Assembly: GCA_036971475.1 (NCBI GenBank) | Contig: JBAIZL010000005.1 | Location: forward strand, 64,719,655-64,783,654 | Direction of reading: 5' to 3' | DNA length: 64,000 bases | DNA from: Prosapia bicincta | Taxonomy: Eukaryota > Arthropoda > Insecta > Hemiptera > Cercopidae | Shown: positions 19,924 through 34,900 of the stretch, piece after piece | Layout: every line of letters begins with the position of its first letter | How positions within the stretch are numbered: the stretch's first letter is position 1 | Position numbers and translations under genes: made by a program | Notes under the pieces: model-generated | Databases searched by the model: none | Seen by the model: only the letters and a program-made list of their open reading frames with translations | Told to the model about the DNA's origin: nothing

Positions 19924-22900
19924 GTATAATACACTATTAATATACTTAATTTATAATTTTTCATAATATTAAATTTTAACACATTGGTTTAGGGACATTG
20001 AAGATCCCATTTTTGTTAAAAAAAGATCTTAATTAAATAGTTTGCGTAATCTTCTTTACCTATCAAAAGGAATCCAATTTTAAATTAGTGTAAAAATAGA
20101 AAGTTTAGTAAAATGTTTATAATATGCAAAATTCAAACGAAAATTTTTAAGGTAACAATAATTAAGTAAAAACTTATAAAAAGCTCACTAACTTCATAAT
20201 TTTAGATGTGTTTCATGAGAAACACATTCTAAACAAAGTTATTTTGAGTCTTGAAGCAAAAATTATAGGTAAAACTTCCAATAAATATCACCATCCAAAC
20301 ATAACATTCTTTTGGAAAAACTCCTTTTCAAAATATTACAAATTTTTTAGTTTTTATCAAATCATACTATCAATGCTGCTAAAGTTTGATATTTTTCTAT
20401 TTTCTTTGGTAAATTACATCTTCTAATGGCAAAATTTATTGTGGAAATTTCATTGTATTTTACTTTTACCATCACATTTTTTTTACTTAGTTATGCTACA
20501 AAACTAGCAAGAACGGGTTAGGATAGAATAGATATTATTATTATAATTGTGCATTTTAGCGGCCACCTATGATATTTTGGAAAATTGTTCAGAGCCACCA
20601 AATAGGGCGATATCCACAATATTTTTTTTAAAAATTGACTGAAGAAAGTTACTTTTTTCAGTTTAAAGTAGGGTAAAAAATTCAGTGCGGAGGCATAAGT
20701 TATGAATGGGCGTTGTATGAGTTCTAAGTTGTATATTGGCCGAGAAGTGATATAGTGATGTCACGCATAGCTTACATGAGTAGATATTTGAGAAACAACG
20801 TTTTTGCTTAATTTTTATGGAATATGCTCATAAAATCTCCAGTTAGGATAGATTTGGTTTTAATTTTATACATTACCTAAATGGTTAAATGTATAAAATT
20901 AGAGCCAAATCTATCCTGACTGGATACTTCATAGGTATATTTCAATATAGATATAAAATTCACGTTCCCTGGCAATAACAAAAATAATATCAGTATAGCT
21001 TCAAGACATGTTTTTGTTTCATAAAGTTTAGTTTGCTAAAACACCAACTACAGTTGTGACGTCACAAAAGATTTGTATCTCTCCACGCTAATTCACAACT
21101 TATGCCTCCTGAATATTTTTCCCTACTTTAAATTTTTAAAAAGTAACTTTTCTCAGTCAATAAAAAATAATCTTGTGACAATCGTCCTATCTGATGGTTT
21201 TGAACAATTTTCTAAAATATCTTAGGTGGCCGCTGAAATGCACAATTACCTTATAACCAAAACTATCCTATCCAAATCTTTTGTTGCTCCATTGTTAATA
21301 CATATTATTAATTGTTGTTTAATATTGTTAAGTTTTTGTTTTATTTGCAAATATTCAGTTTAAAGGCTTTCACATGTCTTATTACATTTAGGTTAGGTTT
21401 GTATGTTTTCAAAATTGAAGCACTGTTAATGGATTCCGGATGTTTAAATGTATTATTCATTAGAACTTATTGTTTAATAACACATGTGAAAAACCAAAAT
21501 ATGGAAGGTAGTGGTAACCTATTACTTAACCTACTAGTTTCCCAGTAATCCAAAAGCTGGATCAAATGGTACTAAAATATTATACATATATTCATATGAT
21601 TAGAAGTATTATTGTTTAGTTAAAAAAATAATACAAAGTTTAAAATATTGTATAATGTCAGTATATACATTACACACATGTTTATAAATACAAAAAATGC
21701 CGATTTCATGACTGAATGGCTGAACAAGGGTAAGCAAAACCTATAGACAGCTGTTTTACAGCTGAGGTCAAACTAATAAACTTTTTATTACAGCTACTCA
21801 CATCCCAGCATAATCGCACTGGCTATAACATACCATATTCCTGCAGTGAATGCATTTTAAAGCTTCATTAGAGTAGATTGGGTTTTTTAAAAAATTGTAT
21901 GTTTGCTAACACTAACAAAACTAACGGTAATTGAATACTTCAGATGCATAAGCGATTTCGGCCTAAAAATTGTACAAAATAAAAACTCATAACAAATACC
22001 AAAAAAAATATAAACATCTTTGTTTGCAGCAAAATGTATTTGCTGATGTCACAAATACAATTTTGAAAAAAAAATTATTTCACTCCCACACCCTTCACAG
22101 TCACTTAAAACCTTACAAAATCCCTGTTTTTTACCTAGAAAACAGCATAATGTCTCAAAAAGTATTTACATTTTTGCTGTTACTACGGGAGGCTAAATTT
22201 TAATCACATTTTTGTTAGAGCGTTTTTGGGTGTTACAGTAGCAACAGCGCTTTAATACTACTCATGAATATACCTATAAAGTATCCAATAAGGATAGGTT
22301 TAGTTATAATTTTATACAACATTACTATATACCTATATTAAAATATACCTATGAAGAATCCAATCAGGAGAGATTTGGTTGTCATTTTTCCACAACATTA
22401 CTATTTTCCTATATTAAAATATTTATTATGAGTTTCTGCATCGGCCGGTAAAAGTGTTTGCCGATCTCATATCTTAAATGTGTAAATTTGTTTTGTATTT
22501 GTTTATATAGTAATGTTGTATAAAAGCTAACCTAATTGGATGTTTCATAGGGTATGTCTAGGCTAATATAGTGGCTGTTGCTACTGCACACTCAAAAACG
22601 TAGTCCCAACTTAAATGTAATGAAAAATTGACCTTCCGTGGTAATAAAAATATATGTAAATAATAACGTAAATACTTTTAGAGGCATTTTGCTAGTTCTA
22701 AAGTGAATAAAAAAATTAAGGCAAAACATTGATTTTATAGGGTTTAAGGTGACCATGGGGGAAGGGGGTTGGAATAATTTTTACAAACAATTACCAAACT
22801 AACACATAGGTAACAAGTTCAGTACTAATTGGCCTTTATTTTAATCTCTAATTAACAAAGATTGAGTGTATAATTTGTCATATAGAGAAGGCGCTTTAGT

Positions 22901-25900
22901 AAAACTTGACCAAACATGAGCCTCCATTTTTTTTACAGTATTATGATACATTTTATATTGAAGTATGAAGCTTGTTTTCATATAGAAATTTTGAAGTTGA
23001 CAAAGTAGTTATTAGAGGGTAGTTTTTTATAAAAGATAATAAATTTAGATAGAGGAAAGGAGGTTCTAGTAGATAGTGTGTCAGATTGAAATACATTAAC
23101 AATACTAATTGTTTTTTGATGGAAAGTTCCAATGAGAAATTTTGGGAAAAATCAGAGAATTAGATTTGGATTGGTTGATTTTTAAAAAGAACGATAAGAG
23201 ATGCTTGAACTGGGAAATGAAAAGAAGCGAGTCTTTAACTGGGAATGAATATGAGTGGGCATGAGATTGAATTTAAGTCAGGAGAATTGAGTGTTTTCTT
23301 GAAATTTAATGAGATAAGGAAAGAAGTCAAATAAAGGCAGAAAGTGTTTATTTGAATTTGAATAAGTGTTAACAATATTTTGTTTAAAAGCAGATGTTTT
23401 AAGGAAAGCTTTGTATGTAGTGATTTTGTTATAATGATGCTCTATGTAGATTTGAAAGATTGGTAAGAGTGCGATTGAAAAGTAATAAGATTTTTTTAGG
23501 CAGTTTTATTGAACTTTTTGGATTATACAACTCGTACTCCTCAAAATAGGACCCTTGTGCGTCAATAAACCGCTGGTAGCGGTTCTTCCACTGCTGGAAA
23601 CATTTTTTAAACTCACCCTCCGGGATTGCCTTGGGCTCGTCCGTCACAGCTTTTTGGATCATTTTGATGGAGTCGAAATGCCTTCCTTTCAGCTTCCTTT
23701 TAATGGGCGAGAATAAGAAGAAGTCCGAGGGGACACGTCAGGGAGGGAGGGGAAGCACCGGAACCCCCATCTTGGCCAGTAGAGGAAGGCAGTGTGAACC
23801 GGCGCATTATCATGATAGAAAGTCCAATTGTTGACCATGTCGGGCCTACACCGGGCAACACATTTTTTGAGCCAAAGGAGCACTTCCTTATAAAAGGCCG
23901 CATTTCACAGCACTTCCTTCAGGTACGAACCCTATGGACGATGCCTCGAGAGTCGAAAAACATGATTAGCATGGTTTTAACCCTGGATTTCGACTGCGTG
24001 CCTTCTTGGGTCGTGGCAACGCGTTCATGTGCCATTCTGCACTCTGTTCCTTACTCTCTGGATCGTACTCGAAACATCACGTTTCATCACCAGTGATAGT
24101 ACTGTCGAAGGTGTCATTCTGTTTGTCACTTTCCAACACTTCACAAGAAAGTTGAACACGCAATTGCTTTTGCTCATCAGTCAAAACCTTCGGGACCATT
24201 TTTGCGCACACTTTCCGCATCGCCAGTTTTTCAGTTATGATTTTCCGCACATTGTAATAAGTTAAAAATTAATATAATAAGTTAATAAATTTAACTCCTC
24301 ACTAATCTCATGGTGACTAGCACGACGGTCAATGTTCAAAAATTTACGAACCCTGCTCACGTCTTCTTCTGTTTGCGTCGTCAAAGGCCTCTCAGGTCGC
24401 TGTTCATCTTCGGTGTCCTCTCGGCTTTCCTTGAACGCCCTGTGCCATACATTTACCTGGGCCCTGGACAAAACTTGGTCCACGTAAGCCTCTTTGAGTA
24501 ACCCATGGGTTTCGGTAAAATTTAATTGTGTAACGCTGTTCCAACAATCGCTGCATTTTCGCCACTGGCAAATTGGAACAGACTGCCAAAACAACTTACA
24601 CACACAAAGCGTTGTTGACTCAATCGCTGTTGCCAGCAAACTGGGAGTGGTCCCCCGTGGAAGGGGAAGGTCCAAAGTACATTTTCCCCCTCTACCCGAT
24701 TTTTTTGGCCGCTTGCCAGACATTGCGCGCGGAAAGTCTTATTACTTTTCAATCACACCCTATGTATCATGTTTATCAATTTCAATCACTGAGTGTTTTC
24801 TTGAAAGTTACCTTTCATTTTCTTCACATATGTTATTAAACAATACATTCTAAAGAAGAACAAATTATTTAAAAAATTTGAAATCTATAAATAATTATTC
24901 AATTTTAAAAACATCCAAATTCATCCTAAACCTATGAAGATACATGAAAGTGTTTTAAACGTTTCCTTATAAAACAAGACCGTATTTTATATAACATTTA
25001 ATAATTACATATGTATTATACAATGAAGAATCCAATTTAAATTTAAAATATAGGATCTCAAAGGAATATTATAGTTATAAAGTGCTTAGCTGTAGCTTTT
25101 GTATTCTTTTCCTGTCCCTACTACAGGATTGCTTAGTATATACCTGTGACCTAGTACCCACTTGCTGAATTCCTGATATCCTAAGGTGTTAAAACCTATT
25201 CAGATTCTTCCTGTTATCATCTCTACCATGGTTTTAAGATCAGCTTATGAAATAACACAGTAATTTTGCTAACAATTATCTAAAATGGAAGAAGCAGTTA
25301 CTTGATGTTATCACATATTCAATACATTTATATATAACCAAACCTGTCATAACCACATACTTTCTTGCTAATTTTGATAAATTTAATAAAATATTACAAA
25401 AAAATATATAAAATTAAATCTCCTCAACTTTTTTTGCTATTGCGGGGTGTAATTTAATATACAAAATAAAAAATTTACACACGAAAGAAAAAGAAAAATA
25501 TTCAAACTTGTCAGACTTTCTTAAAAATATTTACACGTTTTCTTACATACAAAACTTTATACAAGCAATGGTTTTTTGTAAGCAATGACTGTATTAAGAG
25601 TAACGAAAAAGTTACTGTAAAAGAGTGGTATGTCTCAGCTCACAGGGCTACAACACCAGTGCTCGCCCATACTACTCTTACAGTATTCTATCCCTATATG
25701 CTCTTGCCACATAACTACTTTCCTCTCTTTCAATAAATGACCGGAGCTGTGTTTCTGCACACACATAAGCGTAGTACGCTTTGTTAACTTGGATGTATTG
25801 TACCATTCTTTAAAAAAATGTAAAAGATTTTTAGAAACCAAAACCTCTTTATTTGCATATGTTCATCATGACATGTCCAGTGGCATTGAATCTTGTTGCT

Positions 25901-28900
25901 ATTCAACATATTGTAATAAAATTTTTGTTGCATTTTTTTTCATCATGGGCTTTTTCTGCATCTTCACTATCTTTCCATTCAATCATCTGTATTGCCAATA
26001 CCAATTGTTTCCTTGTCCATAAACAATTCGTTTTAAATTCCTTCATCTCTATTTATCATTCATTCTTCCATTTCATCAAACTGAATTTAGATCTCTAAGA
26101 ACTGCAGATCGTGAAAAATGGCTTGTTTTTTATTTCTTAAATCTCTAAATTTTTGTTTTGACTAGGCTTTCTATATCAGGCCAAATATTTCTTTATGATT
26201 TCTCAAAGGTAGCAGAAGGAATTTACTCCTTAGGGTATTTAAAAAAAAAATCATATTTGTGACGTTTATCTTCTTTTTATTGCTGGAGGGGTATGTCGTA
26301 ATCCTTATACTCCAGTAAAATTTCAAACTCTACTTCTTCTCAGTAGTAGCATTTGGAAGTAAAAACACTTTTTTACCATTCAAATCACTAGCAGGGAGAA
26401 ACGGAGTATTGTCTACAGGGTGGTCTGCACAAGACTAACCCTGAGAGAGCACATCTGCTCCACATCTTTTGGCTACATTTGTAAAACTTGTTAAATTCAG
26501 TATTTTTACTCCCTAAACTCTAGTTTTGCTGTTCATAAAGGTGTATAATTTGTTACGGTCTGGGCATATGATTTTATATATTCCGTATATACATCAGCCA
26601 AACAAAAAAGAAATTAAAAGACATATAAAGAGCACCTCAAGGCATACATCAAACCAAACATTTACCAATTCAAACTTGGCTACGCACACCACCAAGAACA
26701 ACCTTACATTCCCCACATTAATAAACATACATATACAGTAATACCTCGACTTGCACTACCCCGTCTTACGCGATTCCTAAGTTACACGATTTTAAATCAT
26801 GATGACTCAACCTTAAGGCGCTGTGTGGCTGTCGCGTCGGGAGAGCGTGTCTCGCTCAGTCCGCGTCGTCAGCAGGCTCAGTTGTGTGTTAGCTGTCGAT
26901 TGTATTCATACGTGGATATTGTGGAGCCGAGTCAAGAGAGCTATCTAAAGTAAAACACATTTTATTTGTGTTACAAAGTTGTGAAAGTTGTTGTATTGTA
27001 TTAATTTTATTTATGAACACTCGATAGACTTTACTACGTCAACCAAAAAAAGTAGAAGTGATTCTTTTGCATTAAAAAGAAAAGAAAAACATTATCTTTG
27101 GAATGTAAGCTTGACATTATCAGAGACTACGATGCAAAAATAAAAATTTGTGAATTAGCAAAGACGTTTGATCTACCTGAATCGACAGTCAGAACGATTA
27201 TAAAAAATAAAGAGAAAATTCTTGAAACTGTAAAAAATGTCCAATATTTAAATGCAATCATCATTACATTATCTTGAGATGGAATCAATGTTAAAATTAT
27301 GGTGTAATAATCAAGTAACATTGAAGAATTGTCCTGTTGACCAGAACACGATTCGTTCTCAAACTAAACTGATTTTTGATGATTAAAAGAAGAAGATGGA
27401 GAGGTAGCTAAGGGTGAAATGTTTAAAAGCTAGCAACGGTTGGCTCAGTTGAATTAAAAGTCGTTGTAACTGGCTCAGTATTGCAGAAAATGGAGAGCCA
27501 GCAAATGCTGATAAAGAGGTTGCGTCCCTGTTTCCAGAAAAATTTAAAGCTATGGTAAAAGAAGGTGGCTATACCAGCCAAACCATATTCTACATGGATG
27601 AAACTGGCCTGTTCTTTTAAAAGAACTTTTATAGTGCATGAAGAGAAAACATTTCCAAGTTTTAAGGCCGCCAAAGACCAATTGACAGTGATGGTTTGCG
27701 CAAATGCAGCTGGTGATTGCAAGTTGCAACCTCTCATAGTTTATCGCTCAGAAAATCCAAAGGCATTAAAAAATATTTCTAAACCTGGCTTGCCCGTGAT
27801 TTGGAAGTCGAATCGGAAGGCTTGGGTAACAGTTTCCCTTTTTGAAGATTGGTTTGCTCATCATTTCATACCTCAAGTCGAACGTTATTGTAGGTCTAAA
27901 CAAATTCCTTTTAAAGTGATGCTATTAATTGACAATGTACCTGGCCACCCCCTTCTACTTTAATTAATTTTGAGACATGCGTAAAAGTTATATTTTTGCC
28001 ACCAAACAACTAATTTGCTTCAACCGATGGATCAGGGGGTCATCAATACATTTAAAGCTTATTACAAAAGAAGATCATTTGCGCATCTGCATGAAGCTAT
28101 GAGACAGTACAACAAGCTCTATGTTGAAGATTTTGGAAAAAAATTCAATGTTTTAGATGCAGTGAGAATCATTGGACAGTCTTGGAATGAAATTTCACAA
28201 AAAAAACTTTGAATGGCGTTTGGAAAAAGCTGTGTCAATTTTTTTTCCCACTGAATCACGCGTAATCAGTGACTGAGTCTGACGAAATTGCTGATGTGAT
28301 TGAAGAAGTTGTAGATTTAGAACTGCTAAATTCACACAACCAGGAAATGACAATTGATGAGCTCATAGAAATGCATGAGCAAGAGCAAGACCTTAAAACC
28401 CCAGATTCTTTAGACTCAGTTGACGTAGATGATAAAATGACGGTTAGAAACTTGACAAAAGGCCTTAGTTTAATTGAGCAAGGTTTACAAATTTTGGAAA
28501 GCTTAGACTCCAACAAAGAGCGCATTTCTGCTACAAAACTGAACGTAAAAAAAATATTAGCCAGTTATGAGGAAATTCTGGGCGAGAAAAAAAATCTTTA
28601 ATTCGTCAAACTAATTTAATAGATTTTATGAATCCTTCTATATCAAATTAACTTCTTTGCAATATGTATGAATATCCTTTTTCGTTGTGTTAGGTATTTA
28701 ATATTTTAATAAATACACATTTTTCTTCTAAATTATTGGTTTATTTAGTCTTTGGTCCCAACTAAACATGATTGCTATTTGATTGTATGTAAAATTATAC
28801 CCCGACTTATGCGAATTTGACTTACACGGCTATCGCCCGGTCCCACCTATCGCGTATTTTTTGAGGGGTATTACTATAATTAAAAAAAGCCCTAAAATGA

Positions 28901-31900
28901 CAATCTGCGATAAGATACAAATTTATGAACACAAAAATAATATCGTAAACGAACAAATACAAATAAAATAAACAAACGATAAATTATTCAACTCGATAGA
29001 AAAGATTAACCCCGAAACACTTAAAACATTCCCACAGTGCATTAAATCTGAAAATGGAATACCAGGTGACAACGGAAATCCCTCACAAATGGCAATCTAC
29101 AGAAGCACTTAGTCGAAAATGAAGACAAGTAATTAGTCTTTGAAAATTAACTCGCATATATAACAATAAGATTCTTATTTAAGTACATTATAGTGTAAGT
29201 AAAAGTGAATACAAGAAAACACTGTTCCAAAGTTGAATATAACAAATGTGTTGCAAATTAATACATTTTCAAACAAGATAAATATGTCTGTGTAAAATAT
29301 GGTTTTCTTTAGAATTTTCAAAAAAAATATTTAACTTGTATTTGTTACAAATAATGTTTGACATTACAGGGTTTAAACATATTACTTCAGAGGAAAATGC
29401 CGAGTTGAAAAAATGTCATTTAAATGTTTTGAACTTAATGTCATATATTTTTTAAAATTTGATATTAAAAAATATATGTTCTTGTATGTATATTTCTTTG
29501 TGTGTGTTTTGCTTATTATTATTATTTTTTATTTATTTATTTAAATTTATATATATTATGTTCTTGTTATTGTGCAATTCAGATTTATTTATTGACATTG
29601 TTGACTATTGTTTTGTTTTAAATTTTGTTATTATTTATTTACTGTTATGTTGTTTGTTGATGTTATTTTGTTATTTATAGTTTGATATTTTTTATTGTTA
29701 TTTTTTCAATATTTCTATTTATTTTTCTAAATTAAGTGTTTTTTTATTGTTATAGATTTATTGTTGTTGTTTGTTATTTATTGTTATGTTTCTCTTCATT
29801 TGTTATATATTTATTGTTACACATTTATTTCATATTATTACTATTATTTTTAAGTTTTGTTTGTTTTGTAATTTTTTGTATTATTTATATTTTATTTTTA
29901 TTATTTTGTTTTACCTAAAATATTGAGTGTTTGTCTTAGTTGTTGATTGGCGATGATAACCACAAATGGTTTTTCGCCAGAAAAGAAATAATAAAAAAAT
30001 TTTAAAAATAAATGTTTTGAAGTTATTATTATAAAATGTAGATTTTATTTATACTTCTTTATTGCAGGTCAATGATAGTGATGATGGCTATATCCAGGTT
30101 AAGAGGCCAGAACATTTGGTACAATCTCAGCCTCAACAGTTAGATGTTTACAGTGGTAATAGTAGTGAAAATGAAGAAGTCAGTGATACAGAGAGTAGTG
30201 ATTCAGAAATCTTTAAAACAAAAAGGCCTAAGGTTAAATTGAAGAAATTTCCTAAATTGGATGGTAAACCGCCATCTTCAAATCAAGGTAATGCAAGGAA
30301 GAAGTGGGATATATGGTGTGCTCCTATACAGGAACAAATTTTGACCGAAACACTTGGAGGTTTTGGAGTTGATCCCATAAAAAGTGATAGAAGTGTTGAG
30401 TCTTATAATTATGATATAAGTCGTTGGTATCATAAAAATAAAGAAGGTGACAATATTCAAAATCCAATTTCAAAGTTGTCTGATGGGCTTAGTGATGATT
30501 CTTGTATCAATAAGGAAAAGTAAGTATGTTGAAAATTATATTTCAAATATATTGTTAATTGTTCATACCATAAGTTTTCAACAAATTTAAAAAAAAAAAA
30601 AAAAAACTAAACATGATTTCACATTACACATTTTCACTTCTTTCAAAGGCATTTAATGTCTTAACTAAGCAAATTGATTGAAGAAAAAGGAACTTTTTAT
30701 GCTGTAGTTTGTACTTTAGTTGTTGAGTCTGTTTCTAAGCTTTCAACCTATGTTTTCATTTCATGTTTTTATTTAATGGATTCATTACATAAATCCATTG
30801 TAATGTTGAAATGGTTACAAAATACTCACTGTGCTGACATAACTGTACGCTTTACAATATATGCTTTAACAACCTGCGTTCATTACACACTGCTCTACCA
30901 CTCCATTGTGACCAAATTCTAAGGCAGACATTATAAGGTGATGATAATCTCAACCCTCTATTTGTTCTATCGGAGACGCTTTGCCGTGTTCTAAATTGCC
31001 CGAATCACTACTTCACCCTTTATTACAGACAAACATCACTTGCTACATAGTGATATTAAAAATATTTAAATTAGCTACCTTTAACTTGAACCCTCTGACT
31101 ATTCAGAGTTTTATTGTTTGTCATACATTTTAGTTATTTTTTAAATACCGTGAGACACATAAGGTCTGGAATAAAATTTCCTTATTTATTAATATATGTT
31201 GAATAAAATAAGTAATTTTCTTAGTTTATATTGCATATAAATTGGTTTATAAAAATTATTTCAGTTGTTAGACAAGATTTTAATAATATTAATCCTTTAT
31301 TCATCAATAAATTAGTTTTTCTTTCAACACCAATAAAATAAATAAATAGTTCCTCAAATTAGTTTAAAAAAGCAATCAACAGATATACCTACTAGACATT
31401 TGTTGAATTTTGGGAAACTTAATTAATAACTTCTACATTAGTTTATGACTATCCGAACTTTAAATTTGTAAAAACTTACTGAGACAGAACATTTTCGATA
31501 GCTTCAGGCGATCTTCATCAGTGTCTCAAGAGGCATTGATGAGGATCGCCACGGAGTAATCAAAAACATTCTGTCTCAGTAAGTTTTTTTTTCAAAATTA
31601 AAGTTCGGATAGTCATAAACTAATGTAAAAGTGATTAATTTATTTCATAGTCTGCATTTGACAGATGCAAAAAGATTATTTGGTTTATGGGGGTCAAACA
31701 AAATACATATAGTTTTATAATATTGGGAATAAATTACTTTCAAATTTTTATAATTTAAAACCCATCTCTTCTACAACTGTGCATTATGCTTAACTTTATT
31801 ACTGCTCGAGAATAGTTAACATAGCGCATCCTGAATTCATCTTCGTAATGTAGTTATCCATTCCTTATCTTAAATATTCTTATATTAAGACCGAACTAGC

Positions 31901-34900
31901 ACCACTGCAAAAACATATAAAATACTATTCTATTTGTTCACTAAATATATATGGTTAGGATATTTTTATTAGGAAGAAAACTAATTTAATATAAGCTTTA
32001 AAAATGTAAATATGAACTATACTCTCTTACATAGTTGGTTGTATCTCGGCCTTGAGTTTTTTGTGATATGCTTGGCTTACTTAATTTTGGTTCTTAATTC
32101 CAAATAATAAATACATTTTAATTTTATTTTATTTTAGAAGTCAGAATCATGTAAGAACAAAGAGAAAAAGCGTAAAGAAACGACTGGGGAAAAAAAAAGA
32201 CTGTGATTCAATTCATAAATTAGAAAAACTATCAGTTACATGTGATGACCAGGCTGAAGATGTAGCAAAAAATATTGCAATTGGATTGATGGAAGAAAAG
32301 GAATATTTAGTCAGTAAGTGACTTTTATTTTTATTGATAAATATAGAGTAGAACTCCTACTATCCGAATTCTGACTATCCGAATCAATTCAAATTTTTTT
32401 TTTTTTTTAGAAAAAATAATTATGAGACAGAAACCTATTGCAATTTCAAAAATAATGATTCTATCTATATGTGCTATTAATCTTTTTACGGCAAACCTAA
32501 TATAGCCTCAACGTAAATATTATTTGGATCCTTAGTCTCAGTTTTAAAGTAATTTTGAGTACTTGTCTGTCGCTAGGCAACCGGCCCTGTTACTCTTTCT
32601 CATCATCTGTTGTTTTTCTTGAGATAAAATGAGTTGTCTTATTGTTAGCAGATAAACCAATTTTAGATCAATCAGATAAAGTAGTTATGGGTAATCAGAA
32701 TTAAATGAAGAATTAGTTAACATTACAAAAATAGCAATAGAAAATGGATACGACAAACAACTTATAAAAAACATTTACAATAAACTTACAAAAAACCCTA
32801 ACCTCAATACGACGCTACAACCAGAACACAAAAACAAAAATAAAAAACCTACCTTTAGGTAGGTAGGTTATATTTTAATATAATCACACCAACATACAAA
32901 CCAAACAACAAATAACAAAATATCTTCATAACACAACAAATACAGAAAAAAACATTACCTATATGGAATCTACAAAATTACCTGTAATGACTGCAATTCA
33001 TTTTACATTTAAAAAACCACTAGACTCTTCAAAATAAAAATTTCAGAGCATTCAAAAGTGACAATTAAAACACATCAAGTGTAGCAGAACACCTAATATC
33101 CCACAACCATACAAATTACGAAAATAACCTAATCATAGTTGAAATAAATATTAATCCAAAAGAACTAATATCACTAGAAAAATTTCACATTTATAAAAAC
33201 AAACACAATCACCTAATTAACTAACAGAAGACACAGTATTCTAAAATATCATACATAGAACACACGACAACTGCATATGGCGTCAACTGTGAAGTACCAA
33301 CATCATGGACCAGAAGACGACATAAGAAAAATAATTCAATGATTCGACAACTATCAAGTGACCGAAAGGTGCCTCATCACATGGTAAAAATTAATTGCAC
33401 TTAATGGTGGAATAATTGTTTACAATTAACGTATAATAACTTTATACAATTATATATAAAACACAGTGATCCCTCGTTATTCGTAGGGGTACATTACCGC
33501 GAATACTGAAAGTGACTGTATATGGGAAAAAAGGTTTACATTCCACATCATAAACATTAGTTACAGCTATGCTGTACACTTATAATACATTATGGTATAT
33601 TTACGTACTGCATAATTACATACATATTTTTATTGTTTATTTATGTTTTCCTTCAATCTGAAAACACAAAAGTTCTATTACAAATGCGCACTTATTTTAT
33701 TTTGTGAGCGATTAAAGAATTTAACAGATTTTAATGTCAACTTTGGCGATACATTTTTTATGATGTCTTCGTTGTTCGAGATAGGCACAGGTTCGGTAAT
33801 TAGCTCTCCATATTTTTTTGTAATTTTTCTTATCTACACACTCGAAGCTTTTTCTATTTTTTTGATGTGTGTGTTAATTAAGGCTATATTTGTGTTTTTG
33901 TTAGTTTTATCATCTCTAAATTAAGTTACAGTAGAACGTCAGTAATCCGTACGTAAAAAATCCAGAGCGTCGCAAATCCGGATTGTGGTTTCACGCTACT
34001 TAGTGAGAAGAGCGTGTGCGCTTGGCACTACTACAATACATAATAAACTAAGTGTTATCTTTAGTTATAAATGCAAAAAAGAGAAATCAATTCCGAAAAA
34101 ATTTGTCATAACTAAATTTAAAATATAACAGAGTATATTAAATCTTGATATAAATTTTTAAATTTGTATGCCTTAACCAATAACCCGTATTGTAACCGAT
34201 CAGAAAACTAATAAAATTTATTAATAATTTCAATATTTAGTTAATTTTTCATAAAATGTGCTTTAAATATTTTTACTTTTGTTATATTTTCTTTCACTGA
34301 ATTATTTAGTATTTTTCAAGCCCTCTAACGTCTTTTTTATAATAATCCCTGGTTTAATTCAAACTTACACGATACTCTAAGCATTAAAATCCATTATAGT
34401 TAATAAAATATCGTTAATACGCAATCGTTTAAAGATAGTTCGAAAATTCGGATATAGCAGTGAGTGCCAGTCCCAATTGATCCAGATTTTCGATGCTATA
34501 CTGTGTCTCTAAATACATTAAAATAAAAAAATTAATGCTGTTGTAGCACATTAAAGTTGTTAATGATCAAAGATTCTTTGAATAAGATAAAATTGAACAA
34601 TTATATAAAAATGAAATTTTATTTGTTGATATTTATAACTTGCATTTATTATAAGCCTCCATTATATGCATCCACTAACAATTTAATACAATTTTTAATA
34701 AATTGAATAAAATAATGATTAGACAGAAAATACAATTAAATAACAAATTTTTTTATGAAGAACCAATAGAAATAGTTCATAATTTCCTTCCTATTATTAT
34801 TACTTTAATAGATATGTAATTCAACAATAATGTGGAAGAAATTCTGAAACATAGCAATAAAAGAAATATAACTTTTAAAACATTGTGAATGAAAGTATCT

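Noticed and set aside
23631..24853. Plus-strand frames across the mariner
   Set aside because: They are antisense to the mariner transposase fragments and show no motifs of their own.
27423..27737. Minus-strand frame of 104 codons
   Set aside because: It is the antisense shadow of the Tigger DDE domain.
29459..29918. Hydrophobic plus frames resembling membrane proteins
   Set aside because: They come from the T-rich 3' UTR of a LINE; the same composition occurs at 40360-40620.
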